From Candidatus Binatia bacterium (GTDB lineage: Bacteria; Desulfobacterota; Binatia; Bin18): 64,000 nucleotides of DNA. A program made the position numbers and the translations under genes. The notes beneath the pieces are model-generated. The model did no database searches. It was not told the DNA's origin and saw nothing but the letters and a program-made list of their open reading frames with translations. The stretch spans positions 2,541,925-2,605,924 of the forward strand of contig OX638322.1 in NCBI GenBank assembly GCA_951812575.1. Reading direction: 5' to 3'. Positions 1 to 8,436 of the stretch are shown piece after piece. Within the stretch, counting starts at the first letter, position 1. Each line of letters opens with the position of its first letter.

Positions 1-136
1 TCCGGTGCGAAAATTCTAGCGTTCGCCACTTCCTCCCCGGCTCCTTTCAGGGAAGGTAGGAAGGGGATTGCTGCCTTTACAATGTGAGGTGATTTTGGTA
101 GGGGGAAGGGCGGTCTCAAAGGCAGACACGACACAC

Positions 137-2779
137 ATGGCTCGCACATTTCTCGCAATCACCAGCATATGTCTGTTCATTTGCTCCGGGCTTCTGGGAG
201 TTGTATCTCCTGCCCTGGCTGACGACGCCGAACTCTCGGAAGATCATATTCCCGACACCCTTCCTGACGATGTCTTTGAAGTGGATGAATTTGAAGCCGA
301 GACATTGCTTGAAGAAGAGGGAATCGAAGACGGTGACGCATCCGAGGTCGAAGTAGTCGAAGCGGACGAACCGGAAGACGACCCATTCGAATCCGCTCAG
401 CCCGAGGAGCCGGCCGACATTGTCGATACCATTGTGATTGGCGGCAACGACCGTGTGGAGGAAGAGGCGATCCGCATTCGGACCTCTGCTCTGCCTGGTA
501 CCGCGTTGAATCGGGATACGGTTGATGCGGATATCCGGTCCATTTATGACATGGGATTCTTCCATAATGTGGAAGCGCGGTTCGAGCGAGAAGACGGCCG
601 TAACGTCTTGACGTATTGGGTCAGTGAGCGGCCACTCATTCGCGAAGTCCTCTTCGAAGGAAATAAGAAGCTCGACAAAGAAGCGCTTGAGGTCGCGCTG
701 AAAATTCATCCTCGCACCATTCTCAACCCCGTCCGCATCAGGCGGGGGATAGAAGACGCCAAAAAAGCCTATGAAGAAAAAGGGTATTTAGACACCGATA
801 TCTCGTATCGGGCCGAGCAGTTCGGTCCGGGAGAAGCCACGGTGACCTTTACGATCGAGGAACAGAAGCCGACCGGTATCGCTCAAATCCATTTTGAGGG
901 GAATGAGACGTTTGAAGATGCCCGGCTGCAATCCATTATGGCGACTCGCAAGAAGAGTTTTTTATCTCGCTTCACGAGCATGGGGACGCTCAACCGAGAG
1001 GCGCTCAAGACGGACACGGAGCGGATTACCGCCTATTACTACGATAACGGTTATATCAACGTCAAAGTCGATGAGCCGAAAATCGAACGCCACGATGACG
1101 GCATGCATGTGACCATTCGGATCGACGAGGGTGAGCAATATACCCTTGGCGAAGTGCATATTGTCGGTGATTTCCCCGGGAGTGAAGACCAGGCCCTGCG
1201 GGCGGTTGCCCTGGAAGAAGGCGAGGTCTTTAAGGCCAGTAATCTCCGGGAAGATGTCTTTCGGTTGACCGGCTATTTCAGCAACCACGGTTTTGCTTTT
1301 GTGAACGTTGAGCCGGAAACCCAGGTCGAGCAGGACGACAGCGTCGTCAACATCTCTTATCGGGTTGATAAGGGGCCGGAAGTCTATGTCGACCGGATTG
1401 ATATTGCGGGCAATACCAAAACGCGTGACAAAGTCATTCGGCGAGAACTGCGCATTGCCGAGCAGAGCAAGTTCAACGCCACCAGAATAGAGCACAGCCG
1501 TGCCCGGGTCCAGCGACTCGGGTTTTTCCAGGATGTGAATATTGCGACGCGCCGGGGCGCACGGAGCGATCTGCTCAATGTGTTGGTCGATGTCAAGGAG
1601 ACCCAAACCGGAGCCTTCAGTATTGGGGCCGGATTTAATACCGCGACCAGTCTCATCGGTTCCGCCCGTATTCAGGAAATGAATCTCTTTGGGTATGGCC
1701 ATCAGTTTGTGATTAGCGGCAGTCTGGGCAGCCGGTACCGGAACTCCACCCTCAGTTGGACGGATCCCTATTTTCTGGATACCCATCTGACCTTGGGGAC
1801 GGAGATCTTCGACTGGCGCTTTGCGTTTGAGGATTTTGACAGGGCCGGGACGGGCGGTGGGGTACGGCTCTTCTATCCCATTGACGAATTAGGGCTCAAA
1901 ACCCTGTGGGGCTTTCCCCTGGATGATGTGGATATTGGTATGCAATACCAGTGGGAAAAATCCAAGATCAGCAATTTTGAACCGATCGCTCCCGATGCGG
2001 TCCGGGCCGAAAAGGGGGCCCAAACCACAAGCAGAATTACCCCAACCTTTCGGCGCAATACCCTCAACAACCCCATGGATCCGACCGCCGGCTCCTATCA
2101 ACAAATCACTTTCAGTCAGGCCGGTCTTGGGGGAGATGCGACGTATAGCAAGGCTGAACTTCAGGCTCAGTTCTTCTTCCCGGTCTATCGCAACCCACGC
2201 TTCGGGCAATTGACCTGGATGTCGAATAACTTCTTTGGGTATGGGGTGGGTGATATTGATTTTACGGATGAACCCGTTATCGGCGGGGAGGCTGAAAAAA
2301 TCCTGGAGGACGACCTCCCGCTGTTTGACCGCTACTTCCCCGGTGGACTGCACTCCATCCGGGGGTTTGGCGAACGGAGTTTAGGGCCGCGTCGGCCTGT
2401 CACGGTTTTGATTAATGATAGGGAGGCGCCCAACGGGATACGCGCAGAAACGTATCATCGGCCGATTGGCGGCAGCCAACAGCTGACGTTCCAGAATGAG
2501 CTGCGTTTTCCGATCGTCAAACAACTGAACCTGAGGGGCGCGGTCTTTAGCGATATCGGCAACGCCTTTACGGCTGAACAAGGCGTTGACCTTGGGGATC
2601 TGCGTTATTCGGTTGGGGCCGGGATCCGCTGGAAGTCGCCGTTCGGACCCATCCGGATCGATCTTGCCAAAGCGCTCAATGCGAAAAAAAATGAGCGGAC
2701 CAGCAATATTCACTTTTCGTTCGGTGGCTCAAGGGGTGGTATTGGCGGCGGACGAGGCCGGTATGGTGGGTTTTATTAA
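137..2779 (+). CDS. bamA: Outer membrane protein assembly factor BamA (Omp85)
   Basis: BamA is the core of the BAM complex, which folds and inserts beta-barrel proteins into the outer membrane. I start at the ATG at 137, not at 68, because it is followed at once by a signal peptide (MARTFLAITS... to the SPALA-DD cleavage region). An Asp/Glu-rich linker of about 65 residues follows, then five POTRA-like repeats to about residue 480 and a C-terminal barrel. The Omp85 lid-loop motif is visible as HSIRGFGERSLGPR. The beta-signal strand NIHFSFG is followed by a Gly/Arg-rich tail ending GGFY, where BamA usually stops. The length of 880 aa is longer than the usual ~800 because of the linker and tail. 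It leads a skp-fabZ-lpxA-lpxI block, the standard context for bamA. Confidence 0.96.
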   Translation: MARTFLAITSICLFICSGLLGVVSPALADDAELSEDHIPDTLPDDVFEVDEFEAETLLEEEGIEDGDASEVEVVEADEPEDDPFESAQPEEPADIVDTIVIGGNDRVEEEAIRIRTSALPGTALNRDTVDADIRSIYDMGFFHNVEARFEREDGRNVLTYWVSERPLIREVLFEGNKKLDKEALEVALKIHPRTILNPVRIRRGIEDAKKAYEEKGYLDTDISYRAEQFGPGEATVTFTIEEQKPTGIAQIHFEGNETFEDARLQSIMATRKKSFLSRFTSMGTLNREALKTDTERITAYYYDNGYINVKVDEPKIERHDDGMHVTIRIDEGEQYTLGEVHIVGDFPGSEDQALRAVALEEGEVFKASNLREDVFRLTGYFSNHGFAFVNVEPETQVEQDDSVVNISYRVDKGPEVYVDRIDIAGNTKTRDKVIRRELRIAEQSKFNATRIEHSRARVQRLGFFQDVNIATRRGARSDLLNVLVDVKETQTGAFSIGAGFNTATSLIGSARIQEMNLFGYGHQFVISGSLGSRYRNSTLSWTDPYFLDTHLTLGTEIFDWRFAFEDFDRAGTGGGVRLFYPIDELGLKTLWGFPLDDVDIGMQYQWEKSKISNFEPIAPDAVRAEKGAQTTSRITPTFRRNTLNNPMDPTAGSYQQITFSQAGLGGDATYSKAELQAQFFFPVYRNPRFGQLTWMSNNFFGYGVGDIDFTDEPVIGGEAEKILEDDLPLFDRYFPGGLHSIRGFGERSLGPRRPVTVLINDREAPNGIRAETYHRPIGGSQQLTFQNELRFPIVKQLNLRGAVFSDIGNAFTAEQGVDLGDLRYSVGAGIRWKSPFGPIRIDLAKALNAKKNERTSNIHFSFGGSRGGIGGGRGRYGGFY

Positions 2780-2865
2780 TCCAAAGGTGTGACCCGCAGC
2801 GCTGTGTGTCCGTCTCTACGCCTAGGGAGACGTTTGGATCAAGCACTCTAACAATGGAGAGAGAT

Positions 2866-3411
2866 ATGTATTGGAAAAAAATCGTTTGTATCGCCGTGAG
2901 TCTTGGTTTTCTCCTCTTCCCCGACAGTGGTGAAGGGGCTGACGACATTCGGGTCGGCTATGTGGACCTCCAGATCGCGCTGAACACGTCGAGCGCCGGA
3001 AAAAAAGCGAAAGACACGTTTAAGGCCGAAGTGGGCCGGATGGAACGAAAGCTCGAAAAGCGCCGGGAAAAAGTCGAAAAGCTCAAGGAGGAGCTTGAGA
3101 AAAAAGCTCTCTTACTCCGGGACGATGAACGGATCGCGTTGCAGCGAGACTACCGCCAGGAGCTGCGCGACTTTGAACGGCTGTATAAAGACTCCCAAGA
3201 GGAGCTCAAGATCAGAGACCGCGAACTGACCGCGCGTATCCTGGTCGAACTCCGTCAAGTCGTCAACGACCTTGGCGAACAGGGGAGTTATTCGGTTATT
3301 CTCGAAGGCAATAACACGGTTGTGCTGTACGGCTCAAAAAGCATTGATCTGACTGAGTCGGTCATCGAAGCCTATAATAAAAGGGGCACCAAGATCTCTT
3401 TTAAAAACTAA
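2866..3411 (+). CDS. skp: Periplasmic chaperone Skp/OmpH
   Basis: Skp/OmpH holds unfolded outer-membrane proteins in the periplasm and hands them to BamA. The ATG at 2866 is preferred over the ATG at 2854 because GGAG at 2856-2859 is then six bases upstream and the protein begins directly with a signal peptide ([15 protein letters not shown]). The mature part starts near [14 protein letters not shown], the conserved N-terminal strand of this family. A long charged segment rich in Lys and Glu follows (about residues 45-120), as expected for the coiled-coil tentacles, and then the C-terminal strand region. Size (181 aa) and position just after bamA fit the family well. Confidence 0.93.
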   Translation: MYWKKIVCIAVSLGFLLFPDSGEGADDIRVGYVDLQIALNTSSAGKKAKDTFKAEVGRMERKLEKRREKVEKLKEELEKKALLLRDDERIALQRDYRQELRDFERLYKDSQEELKIRDRELTARILVELRQVVNDLGEQGSYSVILEGNNTVVLYGSKSIDLTESVIEAYNKRGTKISFKN

Positions 3412-3436
3412 GAGACGGCTGTGTGCTCACCGTCAC

Positions 3437-3922
3437 ATGGATCATCCCACTGTCGCTTCTGTTCTCCCCCATCGCTACCCGTTCCTCCTCGTTGACCGGG
3501 TGGTGGAAATCTCAGCCGGGAAACGTATCGTCGCACTCAAAAACGTGACGATCAACGAGCCTTTCTTTGTCGGGCACTTCCCCGACCGACCGCTGATGCC
3601 CGGCGTGCTCATCTGCGAAGCCGTTGTCCAGGCTGGTGGTGTGCTGGCGCGTTCGTCCGTCGATCCTTCCGCGGAGACCGCTGTTCCTCCCCAGTTGCCG
3701 GCCCAGTCGCCGCACCGGCTCGCGATGTTGACCGGGCTCGACCGTGTTCGCTTTCGACGCCAAGTTATTCCTGGCGATCAACTGCTGATAGAAGTGGAAA
3801 TCCTGCGCCGTCGCGGCACGTTCTGGAAAATGCAGGGGACTGCTCGGGTTGATGGGCAGGTCGCGGCGGAACTCGCATTCACGGTTGTTGATGTGGACTC
3901 GGAAAGCGAGACGCCGGCGTGA
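3437..3922 (+). CDS. fabZ: (3R)-hydroxyacyl-ACP dehydratase FabZ
   Basis: FabZ dehydrates 3-hydroxyacyl-ACP in the cytoplasmic type II fatty-acid cycle and competes with lipid A synthesis for hydroxyacyl-ACP. The HotDog-fold signature is clear: [13 protein letters not shown] near the N-terminus, then [17 protein letters not shown], which carries the catalytic His and Glu. Length (161 aa) is normal, with a slight proline-rich insertion around residues 75-90. It follows skp directly; in many bacteria lpxD sits between the two, but here only 25 bases separate them. The stop overlaps the GTG start of lpxA (GTGA), indicating translational coupling. Confidence 0.95.
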   Translation: MDHPTVASVLPHRYPFLLVDRVVEISAGKRIVALKNVTINEPFFVGHFPDRPLMPGVLICEAVVQAGGVLARSSVDPSAETAVPPQLPAQSPHRLAMLTGLDRVRFRRQVIPGDQLLIEVEILRRRGTFWKMQGTARVDGQVAAELAFTVVDVDSESETPA

Positions 3923-4746
3923 GTACCGAGACCGCGATCCATCCGTCGGCGGTGATCGCGCCCGGCGCGGAGCTTGATCACGGGGTCCAAGTCGGACCTT
4001 ATGCGGTGATTGGCCCGCAGGTTCGTATTGGCCGGGATTCCAGTATCGGGCCGCATAGCGTGATTGAGGGGTGCACGACGATTGGGTGCGAGAACACCAT
4101 TTTTCAATTCGCGAGCGTCGGGGCCATCCCGCAGGATAAGAAATATCAGGGGGAGGACAGCAGTCTCACCATTGGTGATTGCAACACCATCCGCGAATTT
4201 GCCACCTTAAATATCGGTACTACCGGCGGCGGGATGGTAACGCGGATCGGGAATGATAATCTCTTCATGGTCTACTCTCATGTGGGCCACGACTGTCAGA
4301 TCGGAAACCATGTGATTCTGGCGAATTGTGCGACCCTGGCCGGCCACGTCATACTCGAAGATTATGTTGGCGTGGGTGGGCTGGCCGCTATCCATCAGTT
4401 TACGCGTATTGGGGAGTCGGCCTACCTCGGTGGGGGGGCGATGGTCTCTCTTGATGTGCCGCCGTACTGCATGGCCCAGGGAGATCGGGCCCGTCTGTTT
4501 GGTCTGAATCTCATCGGACTCAAACGGCGCGGGTTCAGCGAGGAACAACTGAGCGCCCTCAAAAAAGCCTATCGGACGTTTTTCGCCGAGGGACTGACGC
4601 CCAAAGAGGCGGCCGACCGCACCCGCCAGGAACAGGCGGCATCGCCCGAGGCCGTTCATTTGGCGGAGTTCATTGCCAACTCACGGCGGGGCATTTGTCG
4701 TCCACGGCGGAATGCCGGCCAAGAGGGTGAGGATGATCTTGGCTAA
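3919..4746 (+). CDS. lpxA: UDP-N-acetylglucosamine acyltransferase LpxA
   Basis: LpxA transfers a 3-hydroxyacyl chain from ACP to UDP-GlcNAc, the first committed step of lipid A synthesis. The GTG start overlaps the fabZ stop. Hexapeptide repeats for a left-handed beta-helix run through about residues 5-190 (for example [17 protein letters not shown]). The segment [18 protein letters not shown] carries the expected catalytic His region. The helical C-terminal domain ends in [12 protein letters not shown], the usual LpxA end, followed by about 15 extra residues. Length is 275 aa against a typical ~260. Confidence 0.95.
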   Translation: MSTETAIHPSAVIAPGAELDHGVQVGPYAVIGPQVRIGRDSSIGPHSVIEGCTTIGCENTIFQFASVGAIPQDKKYQGEDSSLTIGDCNTIREFATLNIGTTGGGMVTRIGNDNLFMVYSHVGHDCQIGNHVILANCATLAGHVILEDYVGVGGLAAIHQFTRIGESAYLGGGAMVSLDVPPYCMAQGDRARLFGLNLIGLKRRGFSEEQLSALKKAYRTFFAEGLTPKEAADRTRQEQAASPEAVHLAEFIANSRRGICRPRRNAGQEGEDDLG

Positions 4747-4780
4747 CCGCGTGGTGGCCCTCTAGCGAGCGTCCGCATCC

Positions 4781-5611
4781 ATGACGCGTCTTGGTCTCAT
4801 TGCAGGCAATGGACAATTCCCGCTTCTCTTCTGCGCGGCGGCCCGTGCAGAGGGGGTTGAGGTCATTGCCGTCGCTCACCAGGGGGAAACGCCTCAGGCC
4901 ATTCACGACCACGCGTCCCACGTCACCTGGGTGCGGGTCGGGGAACTCGGAAAAATTATTACCACCTTCCACGAGGCAGAGGTGACCCAGGCCGTTATGG
5001 CTGGGGGTATCTATAAAACGGGTGCCATGACCCAGATACAGCCCGATGCATGCGGGCTGGCTTTCATTAGCAAACTGCCGAGTCTGAAGGATGACGTGAT
5101 CCTGCGTGGGGTGGCACAGGAACTTGAAGACGAGGGGATTACGATTGTCGAATCCACCCGCTTCCTCTCATCTCTTGTGCCCCAAGAAGGTGTATTGACC
5201 CGCGCTGAGCCGGATGCGCAGCAGTGGCAGGATATCCGGCTCGGGGTTGCGGTGGCAAAAGAGATCGGTCGCTGGGATATCGGACAGAGTGTCGTCGTCA
5301 AGCGTGGGACGGTCCTGGCGGTCGAAGGCGTTGAGGGCACAAACGCCGCCATTCGGCGCGGTGGCGCATTGGGCGGGGAAGGCAGTATTGTGGTGAAAGT
5401 CAGTAAGCCCCAACAGGATTTGCGCTTTGACGTTCCAGCCGTTGGACCCGATACCATCGCGGTCATGCACGAGGTCAAGGCTGCCGTTTTAGCCATCGAG
5501 GCTGGCAAGACGCTCATGCTGGAGCGCTCGACACTGCTGGAGCGTGCCCAGGAAATGGGAATCCGGGTGGCTGCGGTGGGAGCGCAAACTGTGGAAGAGG
5601 CGACTGAATAA
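4781..5611 (+). CDS. lpxI: UDP-2,3-diacylglucosamine pyrophosphatase LpxI
   Basis: LpxI hydrolyses UDP-2,3-diacylglucosamine to lipid X and UMP. It is the alternative to LpxH found in alphaproteobacteria and several other lineages. The N-terminus MTRLGLIAGNGQFPLLF is the family signature, and the conserved C-terminal half includes GPDTI and the following helix region. The 276 aa length is typical. It lies 34 bases after lpxA in the same orientation, which supports LpxI over a generic DUF1009 protein. The next gene starts four bases downstream of its stop, so both are probably on one transcript. Confidence 0.93.
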   Translation: MTRLGLIAGNGQFPLLFCAAARAEGVEVIAVAHQGETPQAIHDHASHVTWVRVGELGKIITTFHEAEVTQAVMAGGIYKTGAMTQIQPDACGLAFISKLPSLKDDVILRGVAQELEDEGITIVESTRFLSSLVPQEGVLTRAEPDAQQWQDIRLGVAVAKEIGRWDIGQSVVVKRGTVLAVEGVEGTNAAIRRGGALGGEGSIVVKVSKPQQDLRFDVPAVGPDTIAVMHEVKAAVLAIEAGKTLMLERSTLLERAQEMGIRVAAVGAQTVEEATE

Positions 5612-5614
5612 ATC

Positions 5615-8113
5615 ATGAATAAACGATGTGTCATGCTGTCCATTATCGTTTCCCTTCTCCTGACCGGTGGGGCAACACGCATGGTCTGGGCGGGGATTCG
5701 GGCTACACTGGAGATTCCGGGCGAGGACCAGTTTGTGAGTGGCGTCATGCCCATTTCCGGCTGGGCGTTTGCGGTCTCTGACGATCCCGACAATCCGGTT
5801 GCACTGCCCGTTACCATTCAGCTTTCCATTGACGGCCAGGACTCTGGGGAGATTCCCTGTTGTGTGGATCGAGGAGATGTTCAAGAAGAGTATGGCGAGC
5901 ACGCGCTCAGGAGCGGCTTTGGACAGGTGTTTAACTTCGGTCTGCTCGAAGGCATTGGGGAAGGAGATGAGGAGAGGGGAAAGGATCAGGCAAAGGGGAG
6001 ACATAGGGTTCGCATTGAGGTATCTGCCGAGGGCGTTGCGAGTAAAATTATTGAGCGCACCGTAACCGTGGTCCGACCGGGTGGCTATGAATTCCTTGAG
6101 CGTCCGAGTTTGATCGGCTCTACCAGCCCCGAGATTAACACCGAAGCACAAGAAATCATGTTCCATAATGTCACTTTTCGTGACTCCACTCCCGAGAGTG
6201 ATGAAACCAAGTCCGGCGAACTCTGGGTAGCTTGGCAGCCCAATATCCAGGGACTCGGTGTTGTCGGCTCGCGGACGCTATCGACTGGAACCGAAACGCC
6301 TCCAGACGGCCTGGAGATACCAAGCCCGGATGATGATAGCGCGATTACTGCGGTCCTTGAAAATCCACCGGGACAGACTGTTCATACTCAGGTTACAGCC
6401 GGGGGTATTGGAATGATTTCCGGTTGGGCGTTTACCAGAAATCCCGATGCTGAGATTGATCGTGTTTCGCTGCGGATAGACGGCGATACCCCGACCGAGG
6501 TTGGGGAGGAAATTCTGTGTTGCTCGGACCGGCTTGATGTCAAGGACGCTTTCCCCGCAGTGGCTCCACCGAATACCGGTTTTGGCGGCCTCATCAATTT
6601 TAATCTGATTCCCAGCGGCGCACGGACGATTGGCGTCGAAATCCGGGACACTGCGGACCCGGCTGAGACCCGGATTTTCGATCACGAAGTCTCCGTGGTC
6701 CGCCTGGGAGACGCCGAGTTGCTCGAAGAGTTCGAGCTGACCGAAGAGAGCAGTGTAACGGTAACCGGCTCATTATTGACCCTTCAGGATGTGGATATCA
6801 AGGCCAAGGGCGAGGATGAAACAATAACGGTGGACGCCGGATTTCTCTGGAGCGAGAGCTGCCAGTGTTTTCTGCCCTGGCCCCTGTGTGGCAATGGTGG
6901 GCGAGATGTTGGAGAGGAATGTGACAGAGAGGCGCTTGGCGAACTGAGCTGTCAGACGCTTGGGTTTGGTGAGGGCGACCTGAGTTGTTTCAGGGACGAG
7001 GAGACCGACCACGACTTCTGCCTGCTTGATACGAGCGCCTGCGGGGAGGAGACAGGAGCCAGGGCCTATATAACCCTGGTGAATGAAAACGCCGTGGCGG
7101 TCATCAGTACCAGCACAAATACCGTTATTGACACCGATCCCGAGGCGGACGGGGTGCAGCACATTCCGGTTGGTGACCGCCCACGCGGCATCGCGATCAG
7201 CCCGGACGGGCAGGAAGCTTATGTGGCGAATGCCGGAGACAATACGGTCTCCGTTATCAACACGGCCACCAAGACCGTCGTGGCGACGATCCCGGTTGGC
7301 GATGAGCCGCAGGGGGTTGCCTTTGCTCCGGATGGAGCCACCGCCTATGTGACGAATATTGAGGACAATACTGTTTCTGTCATTGATACCGCCACACGGA
7401 CCCAGACAACCACCATCGCGGTGGGCCGGCGTCCGCAGTCCATTGCCATTGCCGTCACTCCTAATGGGCTACGAGCCTATGTGCCGAACTTTGACGATGA
7501 CACCGTCACCGTGATTGACCTGACGACGCATACTCCCCTGCCTGACCCGCTTGTGGTGGGAGAGGGACCGCTCGGGGTCGCGGCCAGCGTGGACGGGACG
7601 CGCGTCTATGTGACGAATTTCGGTGCAACTGATACCGATAAGGGCGATGACAATGGAGATACGGTTTCCTTTATCGATACAAAAGAAAACAAAGTCATTG
7701 ATACCAACCCTGACGAGGACGGAGTGCAGCATCTGCAAGTCGGGGTGCAGCCTGCCGGGGTAGCCGTGATACCGGAAACGGCACTGGAACTGGTAAAAAG
7801 AGAGCTGAGGGTGGATGCTTTTGTCGCAAACTTCCTCGACGCAACCGTATCGGTGATAACGGAGGCGGACATTAATCCGGAGCTCAGCACCCCGTCTTTT
7901 AATGTGGCTTTTAATCCGCGCTTCAACGCGGTGAATAACGAACCGTACGGTATTGCGATTACGCCAAACGGCCTGCGAGGCTATACGACGTTGTTCGGCT
8001 CCCGGAAGGACGAGGGCGAGGTCGTCCAGGTCTTCAGTACGCTCGGCCAACAAGTCGTCGCCACGATTGAGGTCGGGAAGAAACCGTTTGCCATCGCCAT
8101 TGGCCCGCAATAG
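5615..8113 (+). CDS. Exported YVTN beta-propeller protein with two CC-module repeats
   Basis: This is a predicted exported protein of 832 aa. An N-terminal signal peptide ends near MVWAG. Two related modules follow, at about residues 45-155 and 265-375. Each has an ISGWAF strand, then CC-x-DR-x-DV (Cys pairs at 82-83 and 302-303), then a GFG...NF segment. A Cys-rich stretch at about 425-475 begins CGNGGRDVGEECD, resembling Cys-rich repeats common in deltaproteobacterial surface proteins. The C-terminal half is a propeller made of repeats of the type AYVANAGDNTVSVINT, that is YVTN blades. No catalytic residues are recognisable; a cell-envelope binding or structural role is inference. It starts four bases after lpxI, but a link to lipid A is not shown. 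Confidence 0.75.
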   Translation: MNKRCVMLSIIVSLLLTGGATRMVWAGIRATLEIPGEDQFVSGVMPISGWAFAVSDDPDNPVALPVTIQLSIDGQDSGEIPCCVDRGDVQEEYGEHALRSGFGQVFNFGLLEGIGEGDEERGKDQAKGRHRVRIEVSAEGVASKIIERTVTVVRPGGYEFLERPSLIGSTSPEINTEAQEIMFHNVTFRDSTPESDETKSGELWVAWQPNIQGLGVVGSRTLSTGTETPPDGLEIPSPDDDSAITAVLENPPGQTVHTQVTAGGIGMISGWAFTRNPDAEIDRVSLRIDGDTPTEVGEEILCCSDRLDVKDAFPAVAPPNTGFGGLINFNLIPSGARTIGVEIRDTADPAETRIFDHEVSVVRLGDAELLEEFELTEESSVTVTGSLLTLQDVDIKAKGEDETITVDAGFLWSESCQCFLPWPLCGNGGRDVGEECDREALGELSCQTLGFGEGDLSCFRDEETDHDFCLLDTSACGEETGARAYITLVNENAVAVISTSTNTVIDTDPEADGVQHIPVGDRPRGIAISPDGQEAYVANAGDNTVSVINTATKTVVATIPVGDEPQGVAFAPDGATAYVTNIEDNTVSVIDTATRTQTTTIAVGRRPQSIAIAVTPNGLRAYVPNFDDDTVTVIDLTTHTPLPDPLVVGEGPLGVAASVDGTRVYVTNFGATDTDKGDDNGDTVSFIDTKENKVIDTNPDEDGVQHLQVGVQPAGVAVIPETALELVKRELRVDAFVANFLDATVSVITEADINPELSTPSFNVAFNPRFNAVNNEPYGIAITPNGLRGYTTLFGSRKDEGEVVQVFSTLGQQVVATIEVGKKPFAIAIGPQ

Positions 8114-8127
8114 GGGCTATCCACGAG

Positions 8128-8156
8128 TTGACGCCTACCGGAGAACATGGCACTAT
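8128..8156 (+). promoter_or_regulatory. Possible promoter of tRNA-Ala
   Basis: TTGACG at 8128-8133 is separated by 17 bases from CACTAT at 8151-8156, about 45 bases before the tRNA. The -35 is good and the -10 is weak, so this is a tentative call. Confidence 0.35.
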
Positions 8157-8201
8157 TTCTGTCCTAGCAGACCGACCCAACCTCCATTCGTTCGATACCG
8201 T

Positions 8202-8274
<73 letters not shown>

Positions 8275-8436
8275 CTTCTCTCCTTTCCTCTCGCAGCACA
8301 CCAAGCCGGTTCTCGGCTGATACTCTCCTGTCAGAATCGGACGGCGGACGTATATGTTGCCGTTACCCTCCTTCACCTCTGATACGTTCTCGTGCAATGA
8401 ATAGGGGAAAAGGAGCCGGAGAGGGGGAAAGCAATA

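Noticed and set aside
2811..2836. CGTCTC/GAGACG inverted pair between bamA and skp as terminator
   Set aside because: Six-base arms with a ten-base loop and no T-run; skp is expected to be co-transcribed with bamA.
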